Assembly: GCA_016206875.1 (NCBI GenBank)
Contig: JACQQR010000048.1
Location: 1 to 16,406 of the forward strand
DNA length: 16,406 bases
Direction of reading: 5' to 3'
Source of the DNA: Candidatus Omnitrophota bacterium
GTDB lineage: Bacteria > Omnitrophota > Omnitrophia > Omnitrophales > JACROU01
How positions within the stretch are numbered: the first letter of the stretch is position 1; every line of letters begins with the position of its first letter. The notes below the pieces were generated by a model. It was not told the DNA's origin, made no database searches, and was given only the letters and a program-made list of their open reading frames with translations. The translations under genes and the position numbers were made by a program. Positions 1-7,759 of the stretch are shown in pieces.

Positions 1-24
1 CTTCGGCGGAAGGGAGAGGGGCAG

Positions 25-36
25 CTGAACGGTTAC
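25..36. repeat. Possible end fragment of the MITE-like element
   Basis: The 12 bases CTGAACGGTTAC are the exact reverse complement of the left tip of the element at 14362-14373. The rest of a copy, if there is one, lies left of this point, but bases 1-24 do not continue the known element sequence. This could be a decayed copy or a chance match, so confidence is low. Confidence 0.35.
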
Positions 37-53
37 AAAAAATAGAGGTTTTT

Positions 54-254
54 ATGTCTTTAAAAGTATTCCATATTATTTTCATTACTTCCTCCATTAT
101 TCTGGATTTCGCCTTCGGCGTATTGACGTTTCAAAACTACATTGCCAACAGCAATCCGGCATACCTGATTATGGGATTTTTGTCGCTGGTTTTCGGCGCG
201 GCGCTTATGATTTATGGGATATGGTTTTTACGCGAGTTAAAAAAACTAAAATGA
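54..254 (+). CDS. Small two-helix membrane protein, unknown function
   Basis: This 66-residue protein has two hydrophobic stretches, at about residues 5-27 and 37-59, and a basic C-terminus (RELKKLK). The fold expected is a small integral membrane protein with two helices. The ATG is preceded by GAGG with five bases of spacing. Its TGA overlaps the ATG of the next gene in an ATGA junction, so the two are probably coupled in translation. Its place directly before the oxidase genes suggests an accessory subunit or assembly factor of the terminal oxidase, but I do not recognise the family and assign no function. Confidence 0.7.
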   Translation: MSLKVFHIIFITSSIILDFAFGVLTFQNYIANSNPAYLIMGFLSLVFGAALMIYGIWFLRELKKLK

Positions 255-415
255 GTTTCCTGGCCTGCACCACTTGTTTTGGCGGAGCGAATTCCGTTAC
301 GGCCAATGCGCTTAGCCTGGCCGTGCTTACTTTGCTCGGCATTGTTTTATTCGTAATCTCCGGATTTTTTGCTTTGATTTATTCTTTCTGGAAACGAAGG
401 GGGCTTCATTCATGA
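251..415 (+). CDS. Small CxxCFGG membrane protein of the oxidase cluster
   Basis: A 54-residue protein starts at the ATG at 251, which overlaps the previous stop by ATGA. An in-frame start at 221 lies inside the upstream gene and is less likely. A Cys pair in the N-terminal part (CTTCFGG) is followed by one membrane helix at about residues 22-45 and a basic end (FWKRRG). Short proteins with a CxxCFG motif and a single helix sit next to coxB in several environmental lineages (recalled, not searched). The Cys pair could bind copper or haem or be redox active, but that is inference. Its TGA overlaps the coxB ATG, again as ATGA. Confidence 0.7.
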   Translation: MSFLACTTCFGGANSVTANALSLAVLTLLGIVLFVISGFFALIYSFWKRRGLHS

Positions 416-1179
416 ATGACTGGATTGTAAAAATTATGGGTTTACCTCAAGACGCATCCGCTCACGGCGCAGCCATCGATAACATGCTGGCGCTGATTCA
501 TCTGTTTATGATCGCACTCGCCGTTGGCTGGAGTATTTTCTTTATTGTCGCACTCGTGCGTTTCCGTAAAGGGCACCACCCTAAGGCCGACGCCGATAAG
601 GCCCATAACCGCATTTCCAACTTTATTGAACTCGGCGTTGTGCTCATTGAAGGAATTCTTCTCTTCGGTTTCGCCTTCCCTCTTTGGGCCCAACGAGTGG
701 CCGCTTTTCCTCCCGAAAGTGAATCCGTGGTGGTGCGGGTCATTGGCGAGCAATTTGCCTGGAATATTCATTATCCCGGAACCGATGGTGTATTCGGTTT
801 GCGCGACCCTAAATGGGTCAGTCCGGATAACCCCGCCGGACTCGACAGAACCTCACCCAACGCACAAGATGATATTCTGACTATCAATCAACTACATTTG
901 CCTCAGGGGAAACCGGCCATTATTCACATTACCTCCAAAGACGTGATTCACGGTTTCTCACTGCGTCAAATGCGCGTCTCGCAAGACGCTATTCCCGGTC
1001 AAAATATCCCTGTTTGGTTTGTGCCGGCTAAAACAGGTAAGTTTGAAATTGTCTGCACACAGCTTTGCGGTTTGGGCCATTATAGAATGCGCGGATTTTT
1101 AACTGTGCACACGCCTGAAGAATACGTTGCCTGGCTTGCGAAAATGGCGCCCAAAAAACCTGAGGTTGCCGGTGCATGA
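412..1179 (+). CDS. coxB: Cytochrome c oxidase subunit II
   Basis: This 255-residue protein is the CuA-bearing subunit of a haem-copper oxidase. It accepts electrons from cytochrome c on the outer face of the cytoplasmic membrane. Two membrane helices lie at about residues 27-50 and 71-94. A periplasmic cupredoxin domain follows, with the aromatic patch EQFAWNIHYPG at 113-123. The CuA ligands are visible as H180, C215, C219, H223 and M226 in CTQLCGLGHYRM. The usual Glu between the cysteines is Gln here; it binds through its backbone carbonyl, so this is tolerated. There is no lipobox and no fused cytochrome c domain. The start overlaps the stop of the preceding small gene, and the stop overlaps ctaA. 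Subunit I is not in the window. Confidence 0.95.
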   Translation: MNDWIVKIMGLPQDASAHGAAIDNMLALIHLFMIALAVGWSIFFIVALVRFRKGHHPKADADKAHNRISNFIELGVVLIEGILLFGFAFPLWAQRVAAFPPESESVVVRVIGEQFAWNIHYPGTDGVFGLRDPKWVSPDNPAGLDRTSPNAQDDILTINQLHLPQGKPAIIHITSKDVIHGFSLRQMRVSQDAIPGQNIPVWFVPAKTGKFEIVCTQLCGLGHYRMRGFLTVHTPEEYVAWLAKMAPKKPEVAGA

Positions 1180-2186
1180 ACGCCTCAGTCTGGCTTAGAC
1201 GTTTCTCCAAATTAGTTGTTTTTTCCACACTCTTTCTGATTTTTGCGGGCTCTATGGTCACCAGCACCGGCTCCGGGCTGTCTGTGCCTGATTGGCCGCT
1301 GTCTTACGGCATGCTCTTCCCCCCCATGGTCGGCGGCGTTTTTTATGAGCACGGCCATCGCATGATTGCCCTAGCGGTAGGATTTCTTACGCTGATTTTT
1401 GCGGTTTGGCTCGGCTTATCCAAAGAAGAAAAGTGGCTCAAAATACTCGGGTTTTGCGCCCTCCTGACCGTAATCCTGCAAGGCGTGTTGGGCGGCATCA
1501 CTGTTCTTTTCCTGCTTCCCACGTCAGTTTCCGTATCGCATGCCGTGCTTTCGCAAACATTTTTTGTGCTTACCCTTATTCTTGCTTATGGGCTCTCCCA
1601 AGAAAGAAGCGAGAGGAAAAAAGCAATTTTGGCGGGAGCGCCAAACGGCTTGGCCTCTTTCACCCAATTCACTTTCTGTGTCAGTATCACAGTCTACATT
1701 CAGCTCATTCTGGGGGCCGTGATGCGCCATACCGGCTCGGGCCTGGCTATTCCCGACTTTCCCACAATGGGCGGCTCGCTCAGTCCTTCGTTTGATTCAG
1801 CGATGCTTGCCTTCATCAACGAATGGCGATCGGAAATAAATTTGGATCCGGTAACGTTAACGCAGGTGTTCATTCATTTAAGCCATCGCGTAATGGCGCT
1901 TCTCATTACCCTGCTTGTTTTTTTGCTGGACTACAAAGCGATTGAAATGAGAATTGCAAATCCGCGGGTGCTCGCGAGCCTGGTTCTTTTGAATTTGCTT
2001 TTAATCAGCCAAATCACGTTAGGCGCCTTCACCGTTTGGTCTGAAAAACAACCTTGGATTACAAGCCTGCATGTGGTCACCGGCGCCGCTATTTTAGGCA
2101 TGAGCATTCTTCTGACGCTTCAATCCGCACCCGCAACCTTTTTTGTCATTCCCACGAAAGAGATGACACATCGTTACAAGGCATAA
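1176..2186 (+). CDS. ctaA: Haem A synthase (CtaA/COX15 family)
   Basis: This 336-residue polytopic membrane protein oxidises the C8 methyl of haem O to make haem A for aa3-type oxidases. It shows the internal two-fold repeat of the family. The first half has TGSGLSVPDWPLSYG (about residues 30-45) followed by EHGHR. The second half has TGSGLAIPDFPTMGG followed by HLSHR. Further conserved histidines lie in VSHAVLSQ and SLHVVTGA. About eight hydrophobic segments are visible. The start codon overlaps the coxB stop as ATGA, and ctaB follows after only four bases, so the haem-modification genes are co-expressed with the oxidase. Confidence 0.93.
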   Translation: MNASVWLRRFSKLVVFSTLFLIFAGSMVTSTGSGLSVPDWPLSYGMLFPPMVGGVFYEHGHRMIALAVGFLTLIFAVWLGLSKEEKWLKILGFCALLTVILQGVLGGITVLFLLPTSVSVSHAVLSQTFFVLTLILAYGLSQERSERKKAILAGAPNGLASFTQFTFCVSITVYIQLILGAVMRHTGSGLAIPDFPTMGGSLSPSFDSAMLAFINEWRSEINLDPVTLTQVFIHLSHRVMALLITLLVFLLDYKAIEMRIANPRVLASLVLLNLLLISQITLGAFTVWSEKQPWITSLHVVTGAAILGMSILLTLQSAPATFFVIPTKEMTHRYKA

Positions 2187-2190
2187 CTTC

Positions 2191-3039
2191 ATGTTCTCTA
2201 ATTACTTGGAACTTACAAAACCGCGCATCACGTTCATGGTGCTCATCACCACTTCGATGGGATATTTCTTTGGCGCAAGAGGGATTCACCTCTGGACTCA
2301 CTTTGTGCTTACTTTGGCGGGCATTGCCTTGGCCTCTTCCGGTTCCAGCGCGCTCAATCAATATTTGGAGCGCGATGCGGATGCCAAAATGGAGCGCACG
2401 AAACGCCGAGCGCTTCCCCAAGGCCTCATTTCGCCGTCGCATGCGCTGGCCTTTGGAATTATTCTTACGCTCGCCGGCGTATTTTTATTGGCCTGGAAAG
2501 TAAATTTACTTACGGGTTTTCTCGTTCTCCTGGCGGCGTTTTTGTATGTGCTGGTTTATACGCCTATGAAAAAACTAAGCTGGCTAAACACCTCCATTGG
2601 AGCCATTCCCGGCGCCATTCCTCCGCTCGCCGGCTGGACGGCAGCTTCGGGCGACTTGGGCGCCGGCGGCTGGATTCTATTCTGGATTTTATTTTTGTGG
2701 CAGCATCCGCATTTTTTTGCCATCGCCTGGATGTACCGTACAGATTACGAGCACGCCGGATTTAAAATGCTTCCCGTAGTAGAGCCGGATGGACGCCGCA
2801 TGTTCCGGCAAATCATTTGGCATTCTCTCGTGCTGATTCCGGTTTCTTTGCTGCCCGCGTTCATCGGCATGTCCGGGAAATTGTACGCCTACGGAGCGCT
2901 GGCGCTGGGGCTGGGATTTTTAGCGGCTGGAGTTTATTTTTCTTATTCCAAAAAAGAACAGGATGCAAGAAAACTGCTGCGCGCTTCAATTATTTATCTT
3001 CCGCTTCTTTTCCTGCTTATTTTGGCAGATGCAGTTTAA
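2191..3039 (+). CDS. ctaB: Protohaem IX farnesyltransferase (haem O synthase)
   Basis: This 282-residue UbiA-type prenyltransferase adds a farnesyl group to haem B, giving haem O for CtaA. The Mg-diphosphate motif of the family is visible as N56..ERDADAKMERTKRRALP (D62, D64). The second loop motif around HPHFFAIAWMYRTDYEHAGFKMLP is also clear. Seven to nine membrane helices are spread along the chain. Length is close to the usual 280-310. The gene lies between ctaA and the SCO gene, and its end overlaps the longer possible SCO reading frame only if that upstream start were used. Confidence 0.94.
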   Translation: MFSNYLELTKPRITFMVLITTSMGYFFGARGIHLWTHFVLTLAGIALASSGSSALNQYLERDADAKMERTKRRALPQGLISPSHALAFGIILTLAGVFLLAWKVNLLTGFLVLLAAFLYVLVYTPMKKLSWLNTSIGAIPGAIPPLAGWTAASGDLGAGGWILFWILFLWQHPHFFAIAWMYRTDYEHAGFKMLPVVEPDGRRMFRQIIWHSLVLIPVSLLPAFIGMSGKLYAYGALALGLGFLAAGVYFSYSKKEQDARKLLRASIIYLPLLFLLILADAV

Positions 3040-3040
3040 T

Positions 3041-3631
3041 ATGACCAGAAAACTTCTTTTCTACAGCTTTTTTGTTCTGGTTTTGGTTACGGTCGGCGTA
3101 TTTTTGTTTGTAACGCGCGAGGCCGAAAAAAAAGAACTCCCACTTCTCGGAAAAGTGCCCTCCTTTGAACTCACAGACTCTCGAGGAAAAACTTTCAGCG
3201 ATAAAAAACTTCTTGGGAAAATCTGGGTGGCTGATTTTATTTTCACCACTTGCGCCGGCCCCTGCCCGATGATGACCAAAAACATGGGCGCTATTTACCG
3301 ATCTTATCTTTTGGAAAAAAATATCGATTTTGTATCGTTCAGCGTCAACCCCGATTATGACTCGCCGCAAGTATTGGCAGAATATGCCTTGCGGCAAAAG
3401 GCTGATACTTCTCGCTGGCATTTTCTCACCGGGCCCCTGGAAACAATCAAACGCCTAGCCGTGGAGGATTTTAAAGTGGGCGCTAAAGACAATCCAATTT
3501 TTCATAGCACACATTTTGCCCTCGTAGATCCCCAGATGCATATCCGCGGATATTATGAAGGAACCACCGCCGGCGGCACAAAACAGTTGTTTGGCGACAT
3601 AGCCCGTCTTGCTAAAGAAACCCAACCATGA
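3041..3631 (+). CDS. SCO1/SenC-family copper chaperone
   Basis: This is a 196-residue protein with an N-terminal membrane anchor (about residues 5-23) and a periplasmic thioredoxin-like domain. The copper motif CxxxCP is visible as C71-A-G-P-C75-P, and the copper-binding histidine lies in HSTH (155-158). SCO proteins deliver copper to, or reduce, the CuA centre of subunit II, whose gene is in the same cluster. I chose the ATG at 3041, two bases after the ctaB stop, because the anchor follows it directly. An in-frame ATG at 3029 would overlap ctaB. Neither has a strong Shine-Dalgarno. The stop overlaps the next gene as ATGA. Confidence 0.9.
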   Translation: MTRKLLFYSFFVLVLVTVGVFLFVTREAEKKELPLLGKVPSFELTDSRGKTFSDKKLLGKIWVADFIFTTCAGPCPMMTKNMGAIYRSYLLEKNIDFVSFSVNPDYDSPQVLAEYALRQKADTSRWHFLTGPLETIKRLAVEDFKVGAKDNPIFHSTHFALVDPQMHIRGYYEGTTAGGTKQLFGDIARLAKETQP

Positions 3632-4044
3632 CGGTCAGGGATTTACCCGCCTTAAACGCCATTTTGAACGGCATCTCCGCCGTCTTTTTAATTTTGGGCT
3701 ATATAGGGATCAAACAAGGCAGGCAAGCTTTTCACACGAAGATGATGGTTGCAGCTTTTGTGACTTCGCTTCTTTTTCTCACTTCCTATCTTTACTATCA
3801 TTTCAACGTTCACTTAGTCACGCGCTACCAGGGCCAAGGCCTGCTGCGGCCAATTTATTTTTTTATTTTATTTACGCATATCCCGTTAGCCGCATTAGTG
3901 GCTCCCGCCAGCATCTCGGCTATTGTGTTGGCTGTTAGAGGCCGGCTGGAGTGGCACAAACGCATTACGCGATGGCTGTGGCCGGTATGGATGTATGTAT
4001 CGGTGACAGGGGTACTGATTTATGTGATGTTGTATGTAATCTAG
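3628..4044 (+). CDS. DUF420 membrane protein (CtaM/YozB-like)
   Basis: This 138-residue protein has four hydrophobic segments. Family hallmarks are the N-terminal LPALNAILNG segment, conserved histidines in FHTKMM, YYHF and THIPLA, and a C-terminal HKRITRWLWPVWMYVSVTG. DUF420 proteins are encoded in oxidase clusters, and the firmicute member CtaM is needed for aa3 oxidase activity (known of the family). A role in oxidase maturation, perhaps haem or copper handling through the histidines, fits the neighbours. The start overlaps the SCO stop as ATGA. The stop codon TAG is supplied by the first bases of the inverted repeat at 4039-4072. Confidence 0.88.
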   Translation: MTVRDLPALNAILNGISAVFLILGYIGIKQGRQAFHTKMMVAAFVTSLLFLTSYLYYHFNVHLVTRYQGQGLLRPIYFFILFTHIPLAALVAPASISAIVLAVRGRLEWHKRITRWLWPVWMYVSVTGVLIYVMLYVI

Positions 4045-4099
4045 TACGCTGTTTCCTAAGTTCGTATAGGGTAAAAAGGAAGAGTGCTTACTATAATAT

Positions 4100-4543
4100 G
4101 CGGCCCCTCTCCCTCAGATGAGGGAGAGGGGAAGGGGTGAGGGTGGGAGTCAGCAGAATGCGTAACCCAAAGAAAATTCAATTTGCTCGTGCATTAAGAA
4201 AACACCAGACGGATACGGAAGCGAAACTTTGGCATTACTTAAGGAATCGCAGCTTCGGCGGTTTGAAATTCCGGCGTCAATATGTTGTGGGGCCGTATAT
4301 TACAGATTTCTGCTGTGTCGAGAAACGATTGATGATTGAATTAGACGGCGGACAGCATACCGAACCCAGGCATGAGAAGTACGATGCCCGGAGAACGGAA
4401 TCTTTGCGCAAAGAGGGATACAAAGTATTACGGTTTTGGGATCACGAAGTGTGACAGGAAACCGAAGCGGTATGGGAAGCTATTGATGCGGCGGTAAGAA
4501 CCCTCACCCCTTCCCCTCTCCCTTAGTAAGGGAGAGGGGCCGC
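4100..4543. mobile_element. DUF559-bearing palindromic element with 44-45 bp inverted ends
   Basis: Bases 4100-4144 and 4500-4543 are inverted copies that match exactly except at the tip of an internal hairpin. Each arm is itself a hairpin: CCCCTCTCCCT pairs with AGGGAGAGGGG, followed by AAGGGGTGAGGGT. The arms enclose a single broken endonuclease gene. A related hairpin module lies at the 3' end of carB (8296-8326). I call it a candidate mobile element because it combines inverted ends, one nuclease gene and repeated end modules. No transposase or target duplication is visible. Confidence 0.65.
4158..4526 (+). pseudogene. DUF559 (Vsr-like) endonuclease gene, broken by an in-frame TGA
   Basis: The frame opens at ATG 4158 (an in-frame GTG at 4137 lies in the repeat arm). 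It encodes a DUF559 domain of the Vsr-like PD-(D/E)xK nuclease fold: an N-terminal ARALRKHQTDTEAKLWHYLR helix, FRRQYVVGPYITDF with the metal-binding Asp, and IELDGGQH. A TGA at 4452-4454 stops it after RFWDHEV. The same frame then continues with family-like sequence (QETEAVWEAIDAAV) and ends as LTPSPLP at TAG 4524-4526, inside the right inverted arm. The intact ancestor therefore had about 122 residues with a tail encoded by the repeat. The truncated product keeps the likely catalytic residues, so residual activity cannot be excluded. Confidence 0.8.
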
Positions 4544-4604
4544 AAGATACATGGATGGGTCGTCAAAGGCGCCTAAACCCTATACGAACTTAAGAAACAG
4601 CGTA

Positions 4605-5183
4605 CTAGATAGGTCTACTTCCCGGCTTGTAGACAGGGGTCCCTTTTTTACAAAGCGGACAATCGGCGGGCTGAAACGTTTCTACTTTCATTTTCATAAG
4701 CGGCTCAAACGGCACTCCGAAATTTACCGTGGATGAAGAACGGTCTACTACAGAACCCACGGCTAAAATCTGAGCCCCTGCTTGTTTCATCAGTTGAATC
4801 ACTTCCTGAACCGAGCCGCCTGTAGTAATCACATCTTCCACCACAATTCCTTTGGCGCCGGGTTCTACACCAAATCCGCGGCGAAGCTGCATGAGTCCTT
4901 CTTTTCGTTCGGCAAAAATTCCTTTCACTTGGAAAGCTCGCGCCAGCTCATAAGCCAGTGTCACGCCACCCAGCGCCGGACCAATAATAAAATCGGGTTT
5001 GGGCAAAGCGCCTAATCTCTCCTTCAAACTTTGTGCAAGAAGCCCGCAATATTCGGGATACTGAAGCACCAGGGCGCATTGGAAATACTGGGCACTATGA
5101 AGCCCGGAAGTGAGCTCGAAATGACCTGTAAGAAGCGCCTGGGATTTTTTGAAAATTTCCAAGATTTCGTTTTGATTGAGCAT
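4605..5183 (-). CDS. pyrE: Orotate phosphoribosyltransferase
   Basis: This 192-residue cytoplasmic enzyme joins orotate to PRPP, giving orotidine 5'-phosphate. The PRPP-binding motif is VVEDVITTGGS at residues 114-124, preceded by the flexible-loop region AERKEGLMQLRRGF. The C-terminus (CPLCKKGTPVYKPG) resembles the longer bacterial PyrE subtype. The start has a strong AAGGAG six bases upstream, directly next to the right tip of the palindrome at 5193-5323. It is the last gene of the pyr operon. Its TAG stop is formed by the outer inverted repeat at 4577-4610. Confidence 0.95.
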   Translation of the reverse strand: MLNQNEILEIFKKSQALLTGHFELTSGLHSAQYFQCALVLQYPEYCGLLAQSLKERLGALPKPDFIIGPALGGVTLAYELARAFQVKGIFAERKEGLMQLRRGFGVEPGAKGIVVEDVITTGGSVQEVIQLMKQAGAQILAVGSVVDRSSSTVNFGVPFEPLMKMKVETFQPADCPLCKKGTPVYKPGSRPI

Positions 5184-5192
5184 GTTGTCTCC

Positions 5193-5323
5193 TTGTCATT
5201 CTTTCCCTTCGCTTTGCTCAGTACCGCGTCAATCTAATTATTATGGGTACGCGGTACTGTGCCGATTGACAATAGGCTATGCCTATTTTTTATCCTGACA
5301 CGGCACTAGGGTCAGAGTGACAA
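5193..5323. repeat. Composite palindrome between pyrF and pyrE
   Basis: The whole gap is nested inverted repeats. The tips TTGTCA (5193-5198) and TGACAA (5318-5323) pair. An exact 11-bp pair, CAGTACCGCGT (5219-5229) with 5249-5259, forms one arm. GTGCCG (5259-5264) pairs with CGGCAC (5301-5306) around a hairpin AATAGGC/GCCTATT (5271-5287). The tips match those of the palindrome between carA and carB, so this is probably a divergent member of the same class. The minus-strand tip abuts the pyrE Shine-Dalgarno. Confidence 0.75.
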
Positions 5324-5326
5324 CGA

Positions 5327-6067
5327 TTATTCCAGTTCTTTAAAAATCTTCTCGCAGGCTTTGGCCGGCTTTGGGTCCTGCACAATCGGGCGGCCGATAA
5401 CGATGTAATCGGCTCCGGCGTCAAAGGCCATTTTGGGCGTCATCACCCGTTTTTGATCGCTTCCCGTCACGTACCATTCAGGACGAATGCCCGGTGTGAC
5501 TACGGTAAAATTTTTCAGCTTCTTTTTGATCGCTTCGATTTCGTGCGCGGAAGCCACCACCCCGTCCAACCCGGCCCTCTGGGCCATCCCGGCCAAATGA
5601 AGCACCTCTTCTTTCAGCGGCCGCTCAATCCCTATTTCGTCGCGGATTTCTTGTTCCGTAAGGCTGGTGAGCACCGTAACGCCTATCAACATGGGTTTGG
5701 GAATGCCCAATCGGCGGGCTTCTTCGGCTGTGTGCTCAACAGCCCATTTCATCATCACGGACCCGCCTGAAGTGTGCACATTCATCATGAACACTCCGAG
5801 CCGCACCGCCATCTTGCAAGCGGCGGCCACGGTATTCGGAATATCATGAAATTTCAGATCCAAAAACACCTTCGCCTCTGCCCGATGCACCCAATCAATC
5901 ACCCTGGGACCTTGCGAAGTGAAAAGCTCCATGCCCACTTTGAAAATAGAAATTTTCCCCTTAAGCTGTGAAAGAATGCGCTTGGCGCTTGCCCTATCTT
6001 CCACGTCCAGCGCGGCGATGACTCTATCTTTACGAGGGACTACAGGATGATTTTTCTTTTTTTCCAT
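5327..6067 (-). CDS. pyrF: Orotidine 5'-phosphate decarboxylase
   Basis: This 246-residue TIM-barrel enzyme carries out the last step to UMP. The catalytic DxKxxD motif is intact as D70-L-K72-F-H-D75 in LDLKFHDIPNTV. The phosphate-binding parts TPGIRPEW and YIVIGRPI are near the C-terminus. The start at 6067 is supported by AAAGGA five bases upstream and gives a 38-bp overlap with the end of pyrD. No later in-frame ATG precedes the conserved RVIAALD strand, so the overlap looks real. Translation is probably coupled to pyrD. Confidence 0.95.
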   Translation of the reverse strand: MEKKKNHPVVPRKDRVIAALDVEDRASAKRILSQLKGKISIFKVGMELFTSQGPRVIDWVHRAEAKVFLDLKFHDIPNTVAAACKMAVRLGVFMMNVHTSGGSVMMKWAVEHTAEEARRLGIPKPMLIGVTVLTSLTEQEIRDEIGIERPLKEEVLHLAGMAQRAGLDGVVASAHEIEAIKKKLKNFTVVTPGIRPEWYVTGSDQKRVMTPKMAFDAGADYIVIGRPIVQDPKPAKACEKIFKELE

Positions 6068-6989
6068 AGGCGTCCTTTAGTGTTCCACGAATACTTTGAA
6101 TCGATTCAATTTTCTTCTCGGTTAAATAACGCTCAATGCCTTCCAGCACATCCAGGCTCGCGCGCGGGTTCACAAAATTGGACGTGCCGGTGGCCACCAT
6201 GTGAGCGCCTGTAATAATAAATTCCATGGCATCCTGCCACGTGCTTATGCCTCCCATACCGATCACGGGAATATCCAGGTTGCGCTTGACTTCGTACACG
6301 TACCGGAGCGCGATGGGACGAATGGCCGGGCCGCTTAAGCCGCCGGTTACGTTTGAGATTCTGGGGACGCGGCGATGGATATCCACGGACATGCCTTTGA
6401 TGGTGTTGATTACACTGAGCGCGTCAGTGCCTGACTTCACGGAAATTTCAGCAATGTCCATGAAATTGGCCATTTCCGGCGAAAGTTTGGTGAAAATCAG
6501 CTTGGCGGTAGCCCCGCGCACGGCTTTCACAATATCACCCACTTCTTGGGCATGCTGGGCAAACCGGATTCCTTGATCGCGGATATTCGGGCAAGACAAA
6601 TTGAGCTCAATTGCAGAAATAGCTGCCTGGCGGTCTAACACCTTCACCATGTCCAAAAATTCTTGCGTGTTCGAAGAGGCGATGCTGGTGATGAGCCGCG
6701 TATTGAATTTAGCCAGATACGGAATTTTGTTCTCCACATAATCTTCCAGGCCTTTATTTTCCAAACCAATAGCATTGAGCATGCCGCTCGGAGTTTCGAC
6801 GATGCGAGGCATGGGATTTCCAACACGCGGACGAAGCGTAATGGTTTTTGTAACAAAAGCGCCCAGGCGGGAAAAATTTACATACGGCTCAAACTCGTCC
6901 GTATTTCCGAAAGTGCCGGAAGCTACGGTGACGGGATTTTTAAATGTGATGCCGCGAATGGTAACGCTTAAATCAGGTTTTAATGACAT
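6030..6989 (-). CDS. pyrD: Dihydroorotate dehydrogenase, class 1B catalytic subunit
   Basis: A 319-residue FMN protein oxidises dihydroorotate to orotate. Family motifs are VASGTFG (22-28), TKTITLRPRVGNPMPR (47-62) and LNLSCPNI with the class 1 catalytic Cys at about 133. The Cys instead of Ser, together with pyrK directly upstream, identifies the NAD-linked 1B type rather than the quinone-linked class 2. The ATG at 6989 is chosen because GGAAGG lies six bases upstream and the protein then begins at the family N-terminus. The open frame extends to 7103 but only inside pyrK. It overlaps pyrK by 10 bp and pyrF by 38 bp. Confidence 0.95.
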   Translation of the reverse strand: MSLKPDLSVTIRGITFKNPVTVASGTFGNTDEFEPYVNFSRLGAFVTKTITLRPRVGNPMPRIVETPSGMLNAIGLENKGLEDYVENKIPYLAKFNTRLITSIASSNTQEFLDMVKVLDRQAAISAIELNLSCPNIRDQGIRFAQHAQEVGDIVKAVRGATAKLIFTKLSPEMANFMDIAEISVKSGTDALSVINTIKGMSVDIHRRVPRISNVTGGLSGPAIRPIALRYVYEVKRNLDIPVIGMGGISTWQDAMEFIITGAHMVATGTSNFVNPRASLDVLEGIERYLTEKKIESIQSIRGTLKDAYGKKEKSSCSPS

Positions 6990-7759
6990 TGTAAGCCTTC
7001 CGGCATCAGGTCCTGAATCCGAAACACCGGACCGTAGCGGCAAGAGGCCAAGTATCCCCTTTTTGTTTCGGCCACACAGCCCAAACAGGCCCCCATGCCG
7101 CACCCCATACGCTCTTCCAGCGAAATTTCGCCGTCTACTTGGTATTCGCCGGCTAAGCGGGCTGTTTCATAAAGCATAGGCCCGGGTCCGCAAACATATA
7201 AAAAATATTTTTGTTTGGCGTCCGGCTCTTTCAAAAATTCTTCTAGTAGCTGGGTGATAAATCCTTTTTTTCCCAAAGAGCCGTCGTTGGTGGCGTACAC
7301 CCATTTGGAACGCTCGCCGGCCTTGGCCTCCGATTTGGGCAGTACGGCGTGTTTTCCGCGAAAACCAAGCAGCATTTTTTCGTACGGATAACGCTCGGCC
7401 ATAAATACGAGCGGTGCTGCGCCAACGCCGCCGCCCACCATCAACACTTTCTTTTTCTTTTGCGGGGTAAAGCCGGTACCTAATGGGCCGAGCGCTTTGA
7501 GCAAGTCGCCGGGCTTCGTCCCGGCCAGGATACGAGTTCCTATCCCAACCGGTTCATATAAAATCTCAATGATGTCGCGTTTAATTTTATACACACTGAA
7601 AGGACGGCGCAGGAATGGATCTGTTGCTTGGGTTACTTGTAACTGGAGAAATTGCCCGGGAAGCGCTTTTTTAGCGATAGCCGGCGAGCGAAAACTCAAA
7701 ATCCAAAGGACTTCGGATACGCGCTTGTTTTCTTTAACGGTAACTTCAACGTCGTACAT
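6980..7759 (-). CDS. pyrK: Dihydroorotate dehydrogenase electron transfer subunit
   Basis: This 259-residue FAD and [2Fe-2S] protein passes electrons from PyrD to NAD+. The flavin-binding RRPFS lies at residues 51-55 and the nucleotide-binding GGGVGAAPL at 108-116. The iron-sulfur cysteines are C219, C224, C227 and C239 in the ERMGCGMGACLGC segment and downstream. The start overlaps the end of the DUF962 gene by 14 bp and has only a weak GGGAAAG close by, so it probably relies on coupling to that gene. Together with PyrD it forms the heterotetrameric class 1B enzyme. Confidence 0.94.
   Translation of the reverse strand: MYDVEVTVKENKRVSEVLWILSFRSPAIAKKALPGQFLQLQVTQATDPFLRRPFSVYKIKRDIIEILYEPVGIGTRILAGTKPGDLLKALGPLGTGFTPQKKKKVLMVGGGVGAAPLVFMAERYPYEKMLLGFRGKHAVLPKSEAKAGERSKWVYATNDGSLGKKGFITQLLEEFLKEPDAKQKYFLYVCGPGPMLYETARLAGEYQVDGEISLEERMGCGMGACLGCVAETKRGYLASCRYGPVFRIQDLMPEGLQCH

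Larger units (their letters stand above)
4039..4610. repeat. Outer 34-bp inverted repeat of the convergent intergenic region
   Basis: Bases 4039-4072 and 4577-4610 are inverted copies matching at 33 of 34 positions. The tips contain ATCTAG, which supplies the TAG stop codons of both the DUF420 gene (+) and pyrE (-). The arms could form a long stem in transcripts from either side and act as a two-way 3' end for the convergent operons, but there is no U-run and this is inference. The DUF559 element sits in the loop. No matching target duplication is seen at the outer edges. Confidence 0.85.

Noticed and set aside
4504..4543. Classical intrinsic terminator between the convergent operons
   Set aside because: The hairpins lack a U-run on either strand, so only a general 3'-end role can be suggested.
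6990..7103. N-terminal extension of PyrD
   Set aside because: It lies wholly inside pyrK, while the ATG at 6989 has a strong ribosome site and matches the family start.
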